64,000 nt of DNA from the NCBI GenBank assembly GCA_020636915.1, contig JACJWV010000012.1, forward strand, positions 1 to 64,000, written 5' to 3'. Below, one piece after another: positions 1 to 7,551 of the stretch. Numbering within the stretch: position 1 is the first letter of the stretch; the number at the start of each line of letters is the position of its first letter. The notes beneath the pieces are model-generated. The model had not been told where the DNA came from, searched no databases, and worked only from the letters and a program-made list of their open reading frames with translations. The position numbers were made by a program, and so were the translations under genes. The DNA comes from Nocardioides sp. Its GTDB lineage: Bacteria; Actinomycetota; Actinomycetes; Propionibacteriales; Nocardioidaceae.

Positions 1-10
1 ACCGACCGCC

Positions 11-73
11 GGAACTCTCGACTCAACCGACGGAACTCTCGACTCGACCGACGGAACTCTCGACTCAACCGTC
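11..73. repeat. 21-bp tandem repeat, three copies
   Basis: Three head-to-tail copies of a 21-bp unit carrying GGAACTCTCGACTC begin at 11, 32 and 53. The array probably continues beyond the left edge of the window. The third copy runs into the stop codon (65-67) of the SnoaL-like gene, so the array sits directly at that gene's 3' end. Function is not evident. Confidence 0.75.
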
Positions 74-532
74 AGCGGGCGTGAAGCTGGCCATGGTGCG
101 GTCGGGCTCCCAGTAGGCCTTCATCGAGGTGACCCGGCCCTCCTCGTCGACGACGTAGACCATGATCAGGTCGGTCGTGGTGTGGCTGCCGTCGGGGAAC
201 GAGGTGCGGATCCGGCCGATGTTGGCGCAGGTGTTGCTGCCGGGGTTGGCGAAGGAGTCGCTGATCTCGAACTCGAACGTGGCGATCGGGGCGATCGCCT
301 TCTCCCAGAACGCCGAGATGCCCGCGTGCCCCCGGTGCCCCCGGCCCTCCGGGTCGAACATCGAGGGGCCGACCGGGTCCTCGAGGACCGCGTCCTCGGC
401 GTACACCGTGAGCCACTCGGCGAGGTCGCCCTTGGCGACGGCCGAGTAGGAGCGCTGCGACGCGGCGCGTGCCGGGTGCTCGTCGTCCGGCGCGTTCCAC
501 GTGATGGCATCCGACGTGATCATGACCGGCAT
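65..532 (-). CDS. SnoaL-like / NTF2-fold domain protein
   Basis: A 155-aa protein with the size and pattern of the SnoaL/ketosteroid-isomerase (NTF2) cone fold: an N-terminal helix region (AVAKGDLAEWLTVYAEDAVL), an acidic strand EDPVG, then beta strands ending in AYWEPDR. The family includes polyketide cyclases, isomerases and many proteins of unknown substrate, so no reaction is assigned. The second ATG (start at 523) is preceded by TACCAT with a 7-base gap, which fits leaderless transcription from 523. The first ATG lies inside that hexamer, so 523 may be the true start. Confidence 0.8.
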   Translation of the reverse strand: MPVMITSDAITWNAPDDEHPARAASQRSYSAVAKGDLAEWLTVYAEDAVLEDPVGPSMFDPEGRGHRGHAGISAFWEKAIAPIATFEFEISDSFANPGSNTCANIGRIRTSFPDGSHTTTDLIMVYVVDEEGRVTSMKAYWEPDRTMASFTPADG

Positions 533-574
533 GGTAGAACACGTTCCACTTTTCGAGGTACGTCCGCGGTCCGG

Positions 575-928
575 CTACCGCGCGCGGGCCTCGATCTCGG
601 TGCGCCGGGCCTCGACAAGCCGCCGCAGGAGGGCGTCGGGCAGGGGCCGGTCCGCCGCGTAGTGGACGCTCCCGCTGGTCGTCTCGAAGTCCGCGAGCTC
701 CTCGGCCAGGGACGCGATCACCGCACCGCTGTAGGGGTAGAGCGACAGGAACCTCTTCGCGCGCACCGTCGCCACCAGCCCCCTGCCGTCGTAGAGGAGG
801 GCCGCCATGCCGTAGCTCGTGCCCTCGACCGCCTCGGGCACCACCTCGCGGGCGACGTCGTAGACGCGCGCGAGCGCCGCCCGGTCGGCGCCGTCGACGG
901 TCTCGAGGTAGTCGCTCACCGCACCCAT
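575..928 (-). CDS. DUF1801 (YdhG-like) protein
   Basis: A 117-aa protein resembling the DUF1801/YdhG family, proposed in Bacillus to act as a frataxin-like iron chaperone. Typical are the N-terminal helix VSDYLETVDGADRAAL, the central EGTSYGMAALLYDGRG strand-turn and the LSLYPYSGAVI segment. Longer reading frames exist upstream, but ATG at 928 is preceded by TACCGT with a 7-base gap, which suggests a leaderless start and excludes the extension. It is divergent from the next gene. The iron role is family knowledge, not visible here. Confidence 0.8.
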   Translation of the reverse strand: MGAVSDYLETVDGADRAALARVYDVAREVVPEAVEGTSYGMAALLYDGRGLVATVRAKRFLSLYPYSGAVIASLAEELADFETTSGSVHYAADRPLPDALLRRLVEARRTEIEARAR

Positions 929-935
929 GTCCCGT

Positions 936-941
936 ACGGTA
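936..941 (-). promoter_or_regulatory. -10 hexamer for a leaderless start at 928
   Basis: TACCGT on the minus strand ends 7 bases before the ATG at 928. It matches the actinobacterial -10 consensus TANNNT, so the transcript would begin at or next to the start codon. Confidence 0.55.
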
Positions 942-970
942 TGCCCGCCGGACCGAGGAGAGTGGTGGTC

Positions 971-1435
971 ATGTCCTACGTCGTCGACTTCGTGGACGTC
1001 TCGACCGAGGGGCTGGAGTCCTCGCCCGTCGCCGAGGCGCTCGCCGGGCTGCGGGCCAACGAGGCCCGCTACTTCAAGAACAAGTACGACCACACCTTCA
1101 CCGTCGAGCCCGCCGACGAGGCCCGCGAGGTCGTCGACCACGTGCACCACGTCCTCGAGGCGGAGCGCGGCATCGTCATCGCCTCGCGCCCGCTGGAGGC
1201 CACGGCGTTCGAGGTCGACGGCGTCCGGTGGTCCTACGTCTTCTACGAGTCGGGCCTGTCGGTCAACCTGCTCTACACGGTCGCCGACGCGGGCAAGCGT
1301 GCCGTCGGGTTCAAGCTGTCCGACGGCATGGAGGTCCCCGAGGAGCTCGCCGACCGGTTCAAGTTCGCCCGGCAGCGCTCGAAGCTGGCCGGCACGATCC
1401 GCGGCAGCTACTTCGTCGTCAAGGGCGAGTACTGA
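971..1435 (+). CDS. conserved-looking hypothetical protein
   Basis: A 154-aa soluble protein that I do not recognise. It is rich in charged residues with alternating helix and strand, has no signal peptide or membrane segment, and contains a lysine/aromatic-rich stretch (ARYFKNKYDHTF). The start at 971 follows GAGGAG at 955-960, a good ribosome binding site, although in-frame upstream starts exist. It ends 4 bases before the convergent TetR gene. Codon use looks native. No function can be proposed. Confidence 0.75.
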   Translation: MSYVVDFVDVSTEGLESSPVAEALAGLRANEARYFKNKYDHTFTVEPADEAREVVDHVHHVLEAERGIVIASRPLEATAFEVDGVRWSYVFYESGLSVNLLYTVADAGKRAVGFKLSDGMEVPEELADRFKFARQRSKLAGTIRGSYFVVKGEY

Positions 1436-1439
1436 CACC

Positions 1440-2099
1440 TCACGCGAAGGCCGCCTGCAGCCGCTCGAGCGCGTCGAGCACCAGCTCCAGGCCGACCTCG
1501 AAGGACGCCGCGAACGCGTAGCCGTCCTGGAGGACGTGCTCGGTCGCGAACTCGTGCATGCGGGGGAACCGCGCGAGGTCCATGCTCTCGACCAGCTCGT
1601 CCACAGACCCGTCCAGGTCGACCTGGGCCAGCATCGTCTCCTGGAGGGCGAACCCGTAGACGAACGCGTCGAGGACGGCGTACGCGTGCGCCGTCGCCTG
1701 GAGCGAGAACCCGGCGGAGCGGAGCACCTCCAGGCAGGCCTCGTGGCCCGCGAGGGTCGCGAGCCCGGGGTTGCGGCGCGCCTCCATCAGCGCCAGCGCC
1801 CACGGGTGGCGCCCCAGCGCCTCACGCACCGACCGCGACCTCCGGGCGAGCTCCTCGCGCCACGGACCGTCGACCTGCGGGGCATAGATCTCCGCGAAGA
1901 CGGCGTCGACGATCGCGTCGAGGATCTCCTCCTTGCCGGAGACGTGGTGGTAGATCGCCATCGGCTTGACGCCGCACTCGCCGGCGAGCGCGCGGATCGT
2001 CAGCACCCCCAGCCCCTCGCGGTCCGCGAGCCGTACGGCGCGCTCCACCACCAGGTCGCGGCTCAGCGTGTTGCGGGGGGCGCGGGTGGGGGTGGACAC
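1440..2099 (-). CDS. TetR family transcriptional regulator
   Basis: A 219-aa repressor-type protein. The N-terminal helix-turn-helix lies at about residues 14-60 (VVERAVRLADREGLGVLTIR then CGVKPMAIYHHVSGKEEIL). The C-terminal half resembles the TetR_C_1 ligand-binding domain, with conserved PWALALMEARRNPG. It is divergent from the quinone-reductase-like gene, and the 73-bp gap holds a 31-bp dyad, so it probably represses itself and that gene. The GTG start is preceded by TAGAGT with a 6-base gap (leaderless). The ligand is unknown, perhaps an electrophile or quinone judging by the neighbour. Confidence 0.9.
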   Translation of the reverse strand: MSTPTRAPRNTLSRDLVVERAVRLADREGLGVLTIRALAGECGVKPMAIYHHVSGKEEILDAIVDAVFAEIYAPQVDGPWREELARRSRSVREALGRHPWALALMEARRNPGLATLAGHEACLEVLRSAGFSLQATAHAYAVLDAFVYGFALQETMLAQVDLDGSVDELVESMDLARFPRMHEFATEHVLQDGYAFAASFEVGLELVLDALERLQAAFA

Positions 2100-2105
2100 G
2101 AGCCG

Positions 2106-2111
2106 ACTCTA
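2106..2111 (-). promoter_or_regulatory. -10 hexamer for the tetR gene
   Basis: TAGAGT on the minus strand, 6 bases before the GTG at 2099. The dyad operator lies immediately upstream, where the -35 region would be. Confidence 0.55.
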
Positions 2112-2115
2112 GCAG

Positions 2116-2146
2116 TAACGTACTAAGTACCGTACAACGTACGTTA
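2116..2146. promoter_or_regulatory. 31-bp dyad, probable TetR operator
   Basis: TAACGTAC (2116-2123) and GTACGTTA (2139-2146) are perfect 8-bp inverted arms around a 15-bp spacer that holds two further GTAC half-motifs. It sits in the divergent gap between the TetR gene and the zinc-independent alcohol dehydrogenase/quinone reductase gene, the usual place for an autoregulatory TetR operator. It is strikingly AT-rich for this genome. Confidence 0.75.
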
Positions 2147-2172
2147 ACCCGACAGCGATCCAGGAGCCCCCG

Positions 2173-3216
2173 ATGACCACGCCCGACACCCCGTCTCGGA
2201 CCCCCCGCCCGACCCTCCCGCGCACGATGCGGGCCGTGGTGCAGCGCGGGTACGGCGACGCCGACGTGCTCGACGTCGCCGAGATCGACGTCCCGTCGCC
2301 GCGGAAGGGCGAGGTCCTGCTGCACGTCGAGGCTGCGGGCGTCGACCGCGGCACCTGGCACCTGATGACCGGGACGCCGAAGCTGGTCCGGCTCGCCCTG
2401 GGCTGGAAGCAGCCACGCGGCACCTACGTCGCGGGCCGCGACGTCGCCGGCACCGTGGTCGCGGTCGGGGAGGGGGTGACCCGCTTCGCGCTCGGGGACC
2501 GCGTCTTCGGCTCGGCCCGCGGGTCGCTGGCGGAGTACGCGACCGCAGTCGAGGACAAGCTCGGCCACCAGCCGGCGGGGACGGACGCAGCCGGGTGCGC
2601 CGTGCTCGCGATCTCCGGCCTGACCGCGCTCCACGCCCTCGACGCGGCCCGGGTCGGCGCCGGCGACCGGGTGCTGGTCACGGGCGCCTCCGGCGGCGTC
2701 GGGTCCTACGTCGTGCAGCTGGCCGCCGCTCGCGGCGCGGTGGTCACCGGGGTGTGCAGCGCGGCCAAGGCCGACGCCGTACGACGCTGGGGCGCGACCA
2801 CGGTCCTCGACTACCGGACGACCGACCCCACCGCGGGCGACGACCGCTACGACGCCGTGATCGACATCGCCGGCGGCACCGCGCTGCCACGCCTGCGCCG
2901 CGTCCTCACCCCGCGGGGCACCATCGTCTTCGTCGGGGCAGAGACGGGCGGCGGCTGGACGGGCGGCATGGGAGGCACCATGGGCAAGGCCCTGCGGATG
3001 CTGTTCGCGCGCCAGCGGTTCGTGATGCTGATGGCGAAGGAGAAGGCGCCGGCCGACCTCGAGCGGCTGGCGCAGGCGGTGACCGAGGGATCGCTGGTCC
3101 CGCCGGTGCACGCCGTCCGCCCGTTGGAGCAGGTCCGCGCTGCCATGGCCGAGCTGATCGACGGGACGGCCGTCGGCAAGCTCGCGGTCAGCGTGGACGC
3201 GACCGGCCGGAGCTGA
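2173..3216 (+). CDS. NAD(P)-dependent alcohol dehydrogenase, quinone oxidoreductase-like (MDR)
   Basis: A 347-aa medium-chain dehydrogenase/reductase of the zinc-free quinone oxidoreductase type. The GroES-like domain spans residues 20-140 (GRDVAGTVVAVGEGVTRFALGD). The Rossmann domain follows, with the nucleotide-binding motif VLVTGASGGVGSYVVQLA near residues 165-182. The structural-zinc cysteine cluster of zinc alcohol dehydrogenases is absent. Such enzymes reduce quinones or alpha,beta-unsaturated carbonyls with NADPH. AGGAG lies 7-11 bases before the ATG. Transcription is probably controlled by the divergent TetR protein. The physiological substrate is unknown. Confidence 0.9.
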   Translation: MTTPDTPSRTPRPTLPRTMRAVVQRGYGDADVLDVAEIDVPSPRKGEVLLHVEAAGVDRGTWHLMTGTPKLVRLALGWKQPRGTYVAGRDVAGTVVAVGEGVTRFALGDRVFGSARGSLAEYATAVEDKLGHQPAGTDAAGCAVLAISGLTALHALDAARVGAGDRVLVTGASGGVGSYVVQLAAARGAVVTGVCSAAKADAVRRWGATTVLDYRTTDPTAGDDRYDAVIDIAGGTALPRLRRVLTPRGTIVFVGAETGGGWTGGMGGTMGKALRMLFARQRFVMLMAKEKAPADLERLAQAVTEGSLVPPVHAVRPLEQVRAAMAELIDGTAVGKLAVSVDATGRS

Positions 3217-3225
3217 CCTCCAGGG

Positions 3226-3684
3226 TCAGTGCGGCTGCCAGGCGTCCTCGTCGGCCGTGCGGGACGTGACCGCGTCGGGCAGCCGGCCGTCGGCCAGCTC
3301 CTGGATCGACACGCTCTCGAAGACGTCGCGCAGCGACCGGCGGGCGGCGATCCACACGTGCTGGAGGACGTCGGCCGTCTCGTTGTAGCTGACGGCCTCC
3401 GGGCGCAGGCCGTAGACCGACACCAGCGGTCCGTCGACCGCCCGGATGACGTCGGCGACCGAGACGTCCGTCGCGGGGCGGCCCATCCGCCAGCCGCCGG
3501 ACTGGCCGCGCTGCGACATCACGATGCCGGCGCGGCGCAGGTCCGCGAGGATCGCCTGCAGGAACCCGTGCGGGATGTCCTGGCGGCGGCCGAGCTCCTC
3601 CGCGCTGACGGCTCGACCGTCCTGACGCGAGGCCATCTCGATCAGCGCACGGAGGGCGTAGTCGGACTTGGCTGACACTCGCAT
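3226..3684 (-). CDS. Rrf2 family transcriptional regulator without Fe-S cysteines
   Basis: A 152-aa Rrf2 protein starting MRVSAKSDYALRALIEMA, with a winged helix (LGRRQDIPHGFLQAILADLR) and the typical wing GQSGGWRMGRPATDVSVADV. IscR, NsrR and RsrR bind a cluster through cysteines at about 90-110. This protein has no cysteine, so it cannot coordinate a cluster that way and resembles the cluster-free CymR subgroup that senses sulfur metabolites. It lies 30 bp downstream of the TSUP exporter gene on the same strand, so it probably regulates sulfur-compound export and its own operon. The effector is inferred from context only. Confidence 0.9.
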   Translation of the reverse strand: MRVSAKSDYALRALIEMASRQDGRAVSAEELGRRQDIPHGFLQAILADLRRAGIVMSQRGQSGGWRMGRPATDVSVADVIRAVDGPLVSVYGLRPEAVSYNETADVLQHVWIAARRSLRDVFESVSIQELADGRLPDAVTSRTADEDAWQPH

Positions 3685-3714
3685 GCGGCCAGTGTGTCAG
3701 ATGTGTCGACTTGT

Positions 3715-4617
3715 TCACTCGACCTTGGCGGCTACCAGGTCTCCGGGCCGGCGCACACCCCCCTCCCGCTCCGCCTGGTCGAGCTTGACCGCCCAGGAGA
3801 TCCACAGCACCCACAGGGTGACCGTGACCGACGCGAGCAGGCCCGTGGTGACATCTTCGACCCCGGCGGCATCGGCGAGGGTCTTCCCGTTCGTGAGCAC
3901 GATCAGGCCACCGGCCGCGACACCCAGCACCCGGGCGGGGAGGTAGCGGACCACGACCGCGGCCACCGGTGCGGCGAGGACGCCGCCGACGAGCAACGCG
4001 GCGGCGTACGCCCAGTCGACCCCCTGCGTCCCGAGGGCGAGGAGGAACCCCAGCGAGGCGCCCACCGTGACGACGAACTCGGCCGTGTCGACCGAGCCGA
4101 CGACCTTGCGCGGCTCGAGCCGACCCGAGGAGAGCATCGAGCTGGTGCCGACCGGCCCCCAGCCGCCGCCACCGACCGCGTCGAGGACTCCGGCCACCAG
4201 GCCGACCGGGGCGAGGAACCGGGCGGGGAGCCGGCCCGCGAACCGCAGCCGCTGCGGGACCAGGAACCTCCAGGTGACGTAGGCGCCGAGCCCGAGCAGG
4301 ATCACCGCTACGCCGACGCGGGCGGTCGTGGGGTCGGCGTGCGCGAGGAGCGTGGCGCCGGCGAAGGCTCCGACGAACCCGGGTGCGGCGAGGATGCCGA
4401 CGGTGCGCCAGTCGACGTTGCCGAGCGCGTGGTGCGCGGCGCCGGACACCAGCGAGGTGCCGATCTCGGAGAAGTGGATCGCGGCCGAGGCCGCGAGCGG
4501 ACCCACGCCACCGGCCAGGAGCAGGGTGGCCGAGGTGACGCCGTACCCCATGCCCAGCGACCCGTCGACCAGCTGGGCGGCGAAGCCGACCAGGGCGAGG
4601 AGCACGAGCTTGCGCAT
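3715..4617 (-). CDS. TSUP family sulfite/sulfonate exporter-like permease (TauE/SafE)
   Basis: A 300-aa membrane protein with about eight hydrophobic segments in two related halves. The signatures are LVDGSLGMGYGVTSATLLL near the N-terminus and a second copy DAVGGGGWGPVGTSSML. The TSUP (DUF81) family moves organosulfur compounds, sulfite or sulfide across the membrane. It is the first gene of a two-gene operon with the Rrf2 regulator. A recognisable -35/-10 pair lies upstream with an AAGTC dyad at its downstream end. Exact cargo cannot be read from sequence. Confidence 0.9.
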   Translation of the reverse strand: MRKLVLLALVGFAAQLVDGSLGMGYGVTSATLLLAGGVGPLAASAAIHFSEIGTSLVSGAAHHALGNVDWRTVGILAAPGFVGAFAGATLLAHADPTTARVGVAVILLGLGAYVTWRFLVPQRLRFAGRLPARFLAPVGLVAGVLDAVGGGGWGPVGTSSMLSSGRLEPRKVVGSVDTAEFVVTVGASLGFLLALGTQGVDWAYAAALLVGGVLAAPVAAVVVRYLPARVLGVAAGGLIVLTNGKTLADAAGVEDVTTGLLASVTVTLWVLWISWAVKLDQAEREGGVRRPGDLVAAKVE

Positions 4618-4638
4618 GACGGGTCACCTTGGGGAAGT

Positions 4639-4682
4639 AAGTCGGGTGACTTCATAGTCTTTCCTGCGCCGGCCCCTGTCAA
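4639..4682 (-). promoter_or_regulatory. Promoter of the TSUP-rrf2 operon with AAGTC-N4-GACTT dyad
   Basis: On the minus strand TTGACA (4677-4682) and GACTAT (4654-4659) are 17 bases apart, the ideal -35/-10 spacing. AAGTC-N4-GACTT at 4639-4652 lies 1 base downstream of the -10, covering the likely transcription start. A regulator bound here would block transcription, and the cluster-free Rrf2 protein of the same operon is the obvious candidate. Confidence 0.65.
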
Positions 4683-4813
4683 GGGCCCGACGCGCCCGGG
4701 ACGTCGGCCCGGCCCCGCGGGACCTCCGGATCTGGCGGATCCGACCGGCGCGCGGTGCGCTGGAGGAGGCCCGGCGAGGGACGCCGGCCTGCTGAACCCT
4801 GGAAGGAGACGCC

Positions 4814-5392
4814 ATGCCCGACAGCATCTTCGGACTTCCGCTCCACCCACTCATCGTGCACGCGACCGTCGTCGTCGTGCCGCTCGCTGCGCTCCTGGTG
4901 ATCCTCCAGGTGTGCTGGCCGCGGTTCCGCGCATGGGCCGGGCCGCTGCCGCCGGCGCTGAGCCTCGCGGCGCTCGTGCTCACGCCGCTGTCGACCTCCA
5001 CCGGCGAGAGCCTGGAGGAGCAGGTCGGGGAGAGCTCCCTGGTCGAGAAGCACGCCGAGCTCGGCGACCAGCTCATCTGGTTCACCGTCGCGCTCTTCGT
5101 CTTCTCCGCGGCGTTCTGGTGGCTCGAGCGCGCCCGTCACCACGCCGCCGAGCTCGCCGCAGGTCCGGCCGCACCGACGACCACCCCGGGGAGCGGGGGC
5201 ACGGCCACGCTGACGGCGCCGGCCCCGGCACGCCACACGACGAGTGCCCCGGAGCGCTTCCGGACACTGACGGCGATCGTGGGCGTCCTGGCGGTCCTCG
5301 CTGCCCTCGGCACGGGGGTCCAGGTGGCCCGGATCGGCCACAGCGGCGCCAAGGCCGCCTGGTCGGACGCGTCCTCGGCCCTCGTCCGCTGA
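4814..5392 (+). CDS. DUF2231 membrane protein
   Basis: A 192-aa protein with four hydrophobic segments (about residues 14-33, 43-60, 83-104, 152-172). The DUF2231 hallmark LPLHPLIVHATVVVVPLAAL is at the N-terminus, with HAELGD between segments 2 and 3. The proline/threonine-rich linker (about 115-145) is variable. The family is often found near heme or redox genes but has no proven activity. A strong GGAAGGAG ribosome site lies 6 bases before the ATG. A long hairpin follows the stop codon. Confidence 0.85.
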   Translation: MPDSIFGLPLHPLIVHATVVVVPLAALLVILQVCWPRFRAWAGPLPPALSLAALVLTPLSTSTGESLEEQVGESSLVEKHAELGDQLIWFTVALFVFSAAFWWLERARHHAAELAAGPAAPTTTPGSGGTATLTAPAPARHTTSAPERFRTLTAIVGVLAVLAALGTGVQVARIGHSGAKAAWSDASSALVR

Positions 5393-5429
5393 ACCCCGGC
5401 CGACTCCGGGGGCCGACCCCGCGGTCCGC

Positions 5430-5469
5430 CCGACACCGGCCACCGGACCAGACCGGTGACCGGTGTCGG
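5430..5469 (+). terminator. Intrinsic-type hairpin after the DUF2231 gene
   Basis: Left arm 5430-5446 and right arm 5453-5469 pair over 17 bp with one mismatch around a 6-base loop. There is no U-tract, as usual in high-GC actinobacteria. It separates the DUF2231 gene from the regulatory region of the acyl-CoA dehydrogenase gene. Confidence 0.7.
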
Positions 5470-5513
5470 CCACGCCACGTCGCCGGCAGGTTTGGCGACG
5501 ATCGGTTGCGGGG

Positions 5514-5553
5514 TTACTGACGGGTACGTACCATGGATGTTACTGACGAGTAT
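5514..5553. promoter_or_regulatory. Tandem operator-like motif upstream of fadE
   Basis: TTACTGACGGGTAC (5514-5527) and TTACTGACGAGTAT (5540-5553) are two near-identical copies 26 bp apart. Each is a short imperfect dyad, TTACT-N4-AGTA in the second. A pair of helically phased sites 45-80 bp before the acyl-CoA dehydrogenase start suggests a TetR-type fatty-acid regulator binding as two dimers. The regulator gene is not in this window. Confidence 0.6.
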
Positions 5554-5594
5554 CGTCCGCAGATCGTTCACTCACGCACAACGAAGGTGGGGCC

Positions 5595-7466
5595 GTGAGC
5601 CACTACAAGAGCAACATCCGCGACATCGAGTTCAACCTCTTCGAGGTCTTCGGCCGCGACGAGGTCCTGGGCACCGGTCCGTTCAGCGAGGTCGACGCCG
5701 AGACCGCCCGCGAGGTGCTCGCCGAGGTCGACCGGCTCGCGCGTGAGGACCTCGCCGAGTCCTTCGTCGAGTCCGACCGCACGCCCCCGGTCTTCGACCC
5801 GCAGACCCACACCGCCCCGGTCCCCGCGGCGTTCAAGAAGAGCTACGACGCCTGGATGAGCGCCGAGTTCTGGCGCCTGACCACCTTCGCCGAGCTCGGC
5901 GGCACCCCCGCGCCGTCCAGCATCTGCTGGGCGATGGGCGAGCTCGTGCTGGGCTCGAACCCGGCGATCTGGATGTACGGCGCCGGCCCGATGTTCGCCG
6001 GGGTGCTGTTCCGCAACGGCACCGAGCGGGACAAGAAGATCGCCCAGCTGGTCGTGGACAAGGGCTGGGTCACCACCATGGTGCTGACCGAGCCCGACGC
6101 GGGCTCCGACGTCGGCGCCGGCCGGGCCAAGGCCACCGCCAACGAGGACGGCACCTGGAACATCGAGGGCGTCAAGCGCTTCATCACCTCCGCCGAGAGC
6201 GACCTGTCCGACAACATCATCCACATGGTCCTCGCCCGTCCGGTGGGCGTCGAGGGCGCTGGTGGGCCGGGCACCAAGGGGCTGTCGCTGTTCGTCGTGC
6301 CGAAGTACCACTTCGACCTCGAGACCGGTGAGCTCGGCGAGCGCAACGGCGTCTACGTCACCAACGTCGAGCACAAGATGGGCATCAAGGTCTCCAACAC
6401 CTGCGAGGTCACCTTCGGCGACCCGTCGGTGGGTGGCGGCGAGCCCGCCCGCGGCTACCTGCTCGGCGAGGTCCACCAGGGCATCGCGCAGATGTTCCAG
6501 GTCATCGAGAACGCCCGGATGATGGTCGGCACCAAGGCCATCGCGACGCTGTCGACCGGCTACCTCAACGCGCTCGAGTTCGCCAAGGAGCGGGTCCAGG
6601 GCGCCGACCTCACCCGGTCCGCGGACAAGACCGCGCCCCGCGTGACCATCACCCACCACCCCGACGTCCGCCGGTCGCTGATGACGCAGAAGGCCTACGC
6701 CGAGGCGATGCGGGCGCTCGTGCTCTACACCGCCACCTGGCAGGACCAGGTGATGATCGCCGAGCACGCCGGCGAGCGCGACGAGCTGGCGGAGAAGGTC
6801 AACGACCTGCTGCTCCCGATCGTCAAGGGCTACGGCTCCGAGCGCTCGTGGACGCTCCTCGGCACCGAGTCGCTCCAGACCTTCGGCGGCTCCGGCTTCC
6901 TGCAGGAGTACCCGATCGAGCAGTACGTCCGCGACGCCAAGATCGACACCCTCTACGAGGGCACGACCGCGATCCAGGGCCAGGACCTCTTCTTCCGCAA
7001 GATCGTCAAGGACCAGGGCCAGGCGCTGGGTCACCTCGCGGGCGAGATCACGAAGTTCATCGAGGGCGAGGCCGGCAACGGCCGCCTCAAGAACGAGCGG
7101 GAACTCCTCGCGCGGGCCCTCGACGACACCCAGGCGATCGTCGGCCACATGATCAACGAGCTGATGTCCGCCCAGGACAACGTCAAGAACATCTACAAGG
7201 TCGGCCTCAACAGCAGCCGGCTGCTGATGGTGCTCGGCGACCTCGTCTGCGGCTGGCTGCTCATGCGGCAGGCCGAGGTCGCGCTGGAGAAGCTCGGCGG
7301 CCCCGATGCTGGATCTTCGGCGAGCAAGGACCGCGCCTTCTACGAGGGCAAGGTCGCGGCGGCGCAGTTCTTCGCCCGCAACGTGCTCCCGAAGATCGCC
7401 TCCGAGCGGGCGATCGCCGAGGCCGTCGACCTCGAGCTGATGGAGCTCGACGAGAGCGCCTTCTGA
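5595..7466 (+). CDS. Long-form acyl-CoA dehydrogenase (FadE5-like)
   Basis: A 623-aa flavoprotein, longer than the 380-400 aa core family. Layout: N-terminal extension (SNIRDIEFNLFEVF), N-terminal helical domain, beta domain with the flavin signature LTEPDAGSD (about residues 163-171), C-terminal helical domain with the catalytic-glutamate motif YEGTTAIQGQDL (about 454-465), then an extra C-terminal helical domain as in mycobacterial FadE5. It oxidises an acyl-CoA to the trans-2-enoyl-CoA in beta-oxidation, passing electrons to ETF. The start is GTG after GAAGGTGG. Two tandem TTACTGACG motifs upstream suggest control by a fatty-acid regulator. Confidence 0.95.
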   Translation: MSHYKSNIRDIEFNLFEVFGRDEVLGTGPFSEVDAETAREVLAEVDRLAREDLAESFVESDRTPPVFDPQTHTAPVPAAFKKSYDAWMSAEFWRLTTFAELGGTPAPSSICWAMGELVLGSNPAIWMYGAGPMFAGVLFRNGTERDKKIAQLVVDKGWVTTMVLTEPDAGSDVGAGRAKATANEDGTWNIEGVKRFITSAESDLSDNIIHMVLARPVGVEGAGGPGTKGLSLFVVPKYHFDLETGELGERNGVYVTNVEHKMGIKVSNTCEVTFGDPSVGGGEPARGYLLGEVHQGIAQMFQVIENARMMVGTKAIATLSTGYLNALEFAKERVQGADLTRSADKTAPRVTITHHPDVRRSLMTQKAYAEAMRALVLYTATWQDQVMIAEHAGERDELAEKVNDLLLPIVKGYGSERSWTLLGTESLQTFGGSGFLQEYPIEQYVRDAKIDTLYEGTTAIQGQDLFFRKIVKDQGQALGHLAGEITKFIEGEAGNGRLKNERELLARALDDTQAIVGHMINELMSAQDNVKNIYKVGLNSSRLLMVLGDLVCGWLLMRQAEVALEKLGGPDAGSSASKDRAFYEGKVAAAQFFARNVLPKIASERAIAEAVDLELMELDESAF

Positions 7467-7489
7467 CGCTCACCCCGCGCAGCGGTACG

Positions 7490-7519
7490 ACGGCCCGCCC
7501 GGTCCTCCGGGCGGGCCGT
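7490..7519. terminator. Bidirectional hairpin between fadE and the lipoprotein gene
   Basis: A perfect 13-bp stem (7490-7502 with 7507-7519) with loop TCCT, placed between two convergent genes 24 bp after the fadE stop. It can serve both strands. Confidence 0.8.
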
Positions 7520-7551
7520 GGCACGTCCGGCGACTCCCGGACCCGGCGCCG

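Noticed and set aside
3694..5520. A 608-codon plus-strand frame across rrf2, TSUP and DUF2231
   Set aside because: It is antisense to recognisable genes, low in complexity and without homology features.
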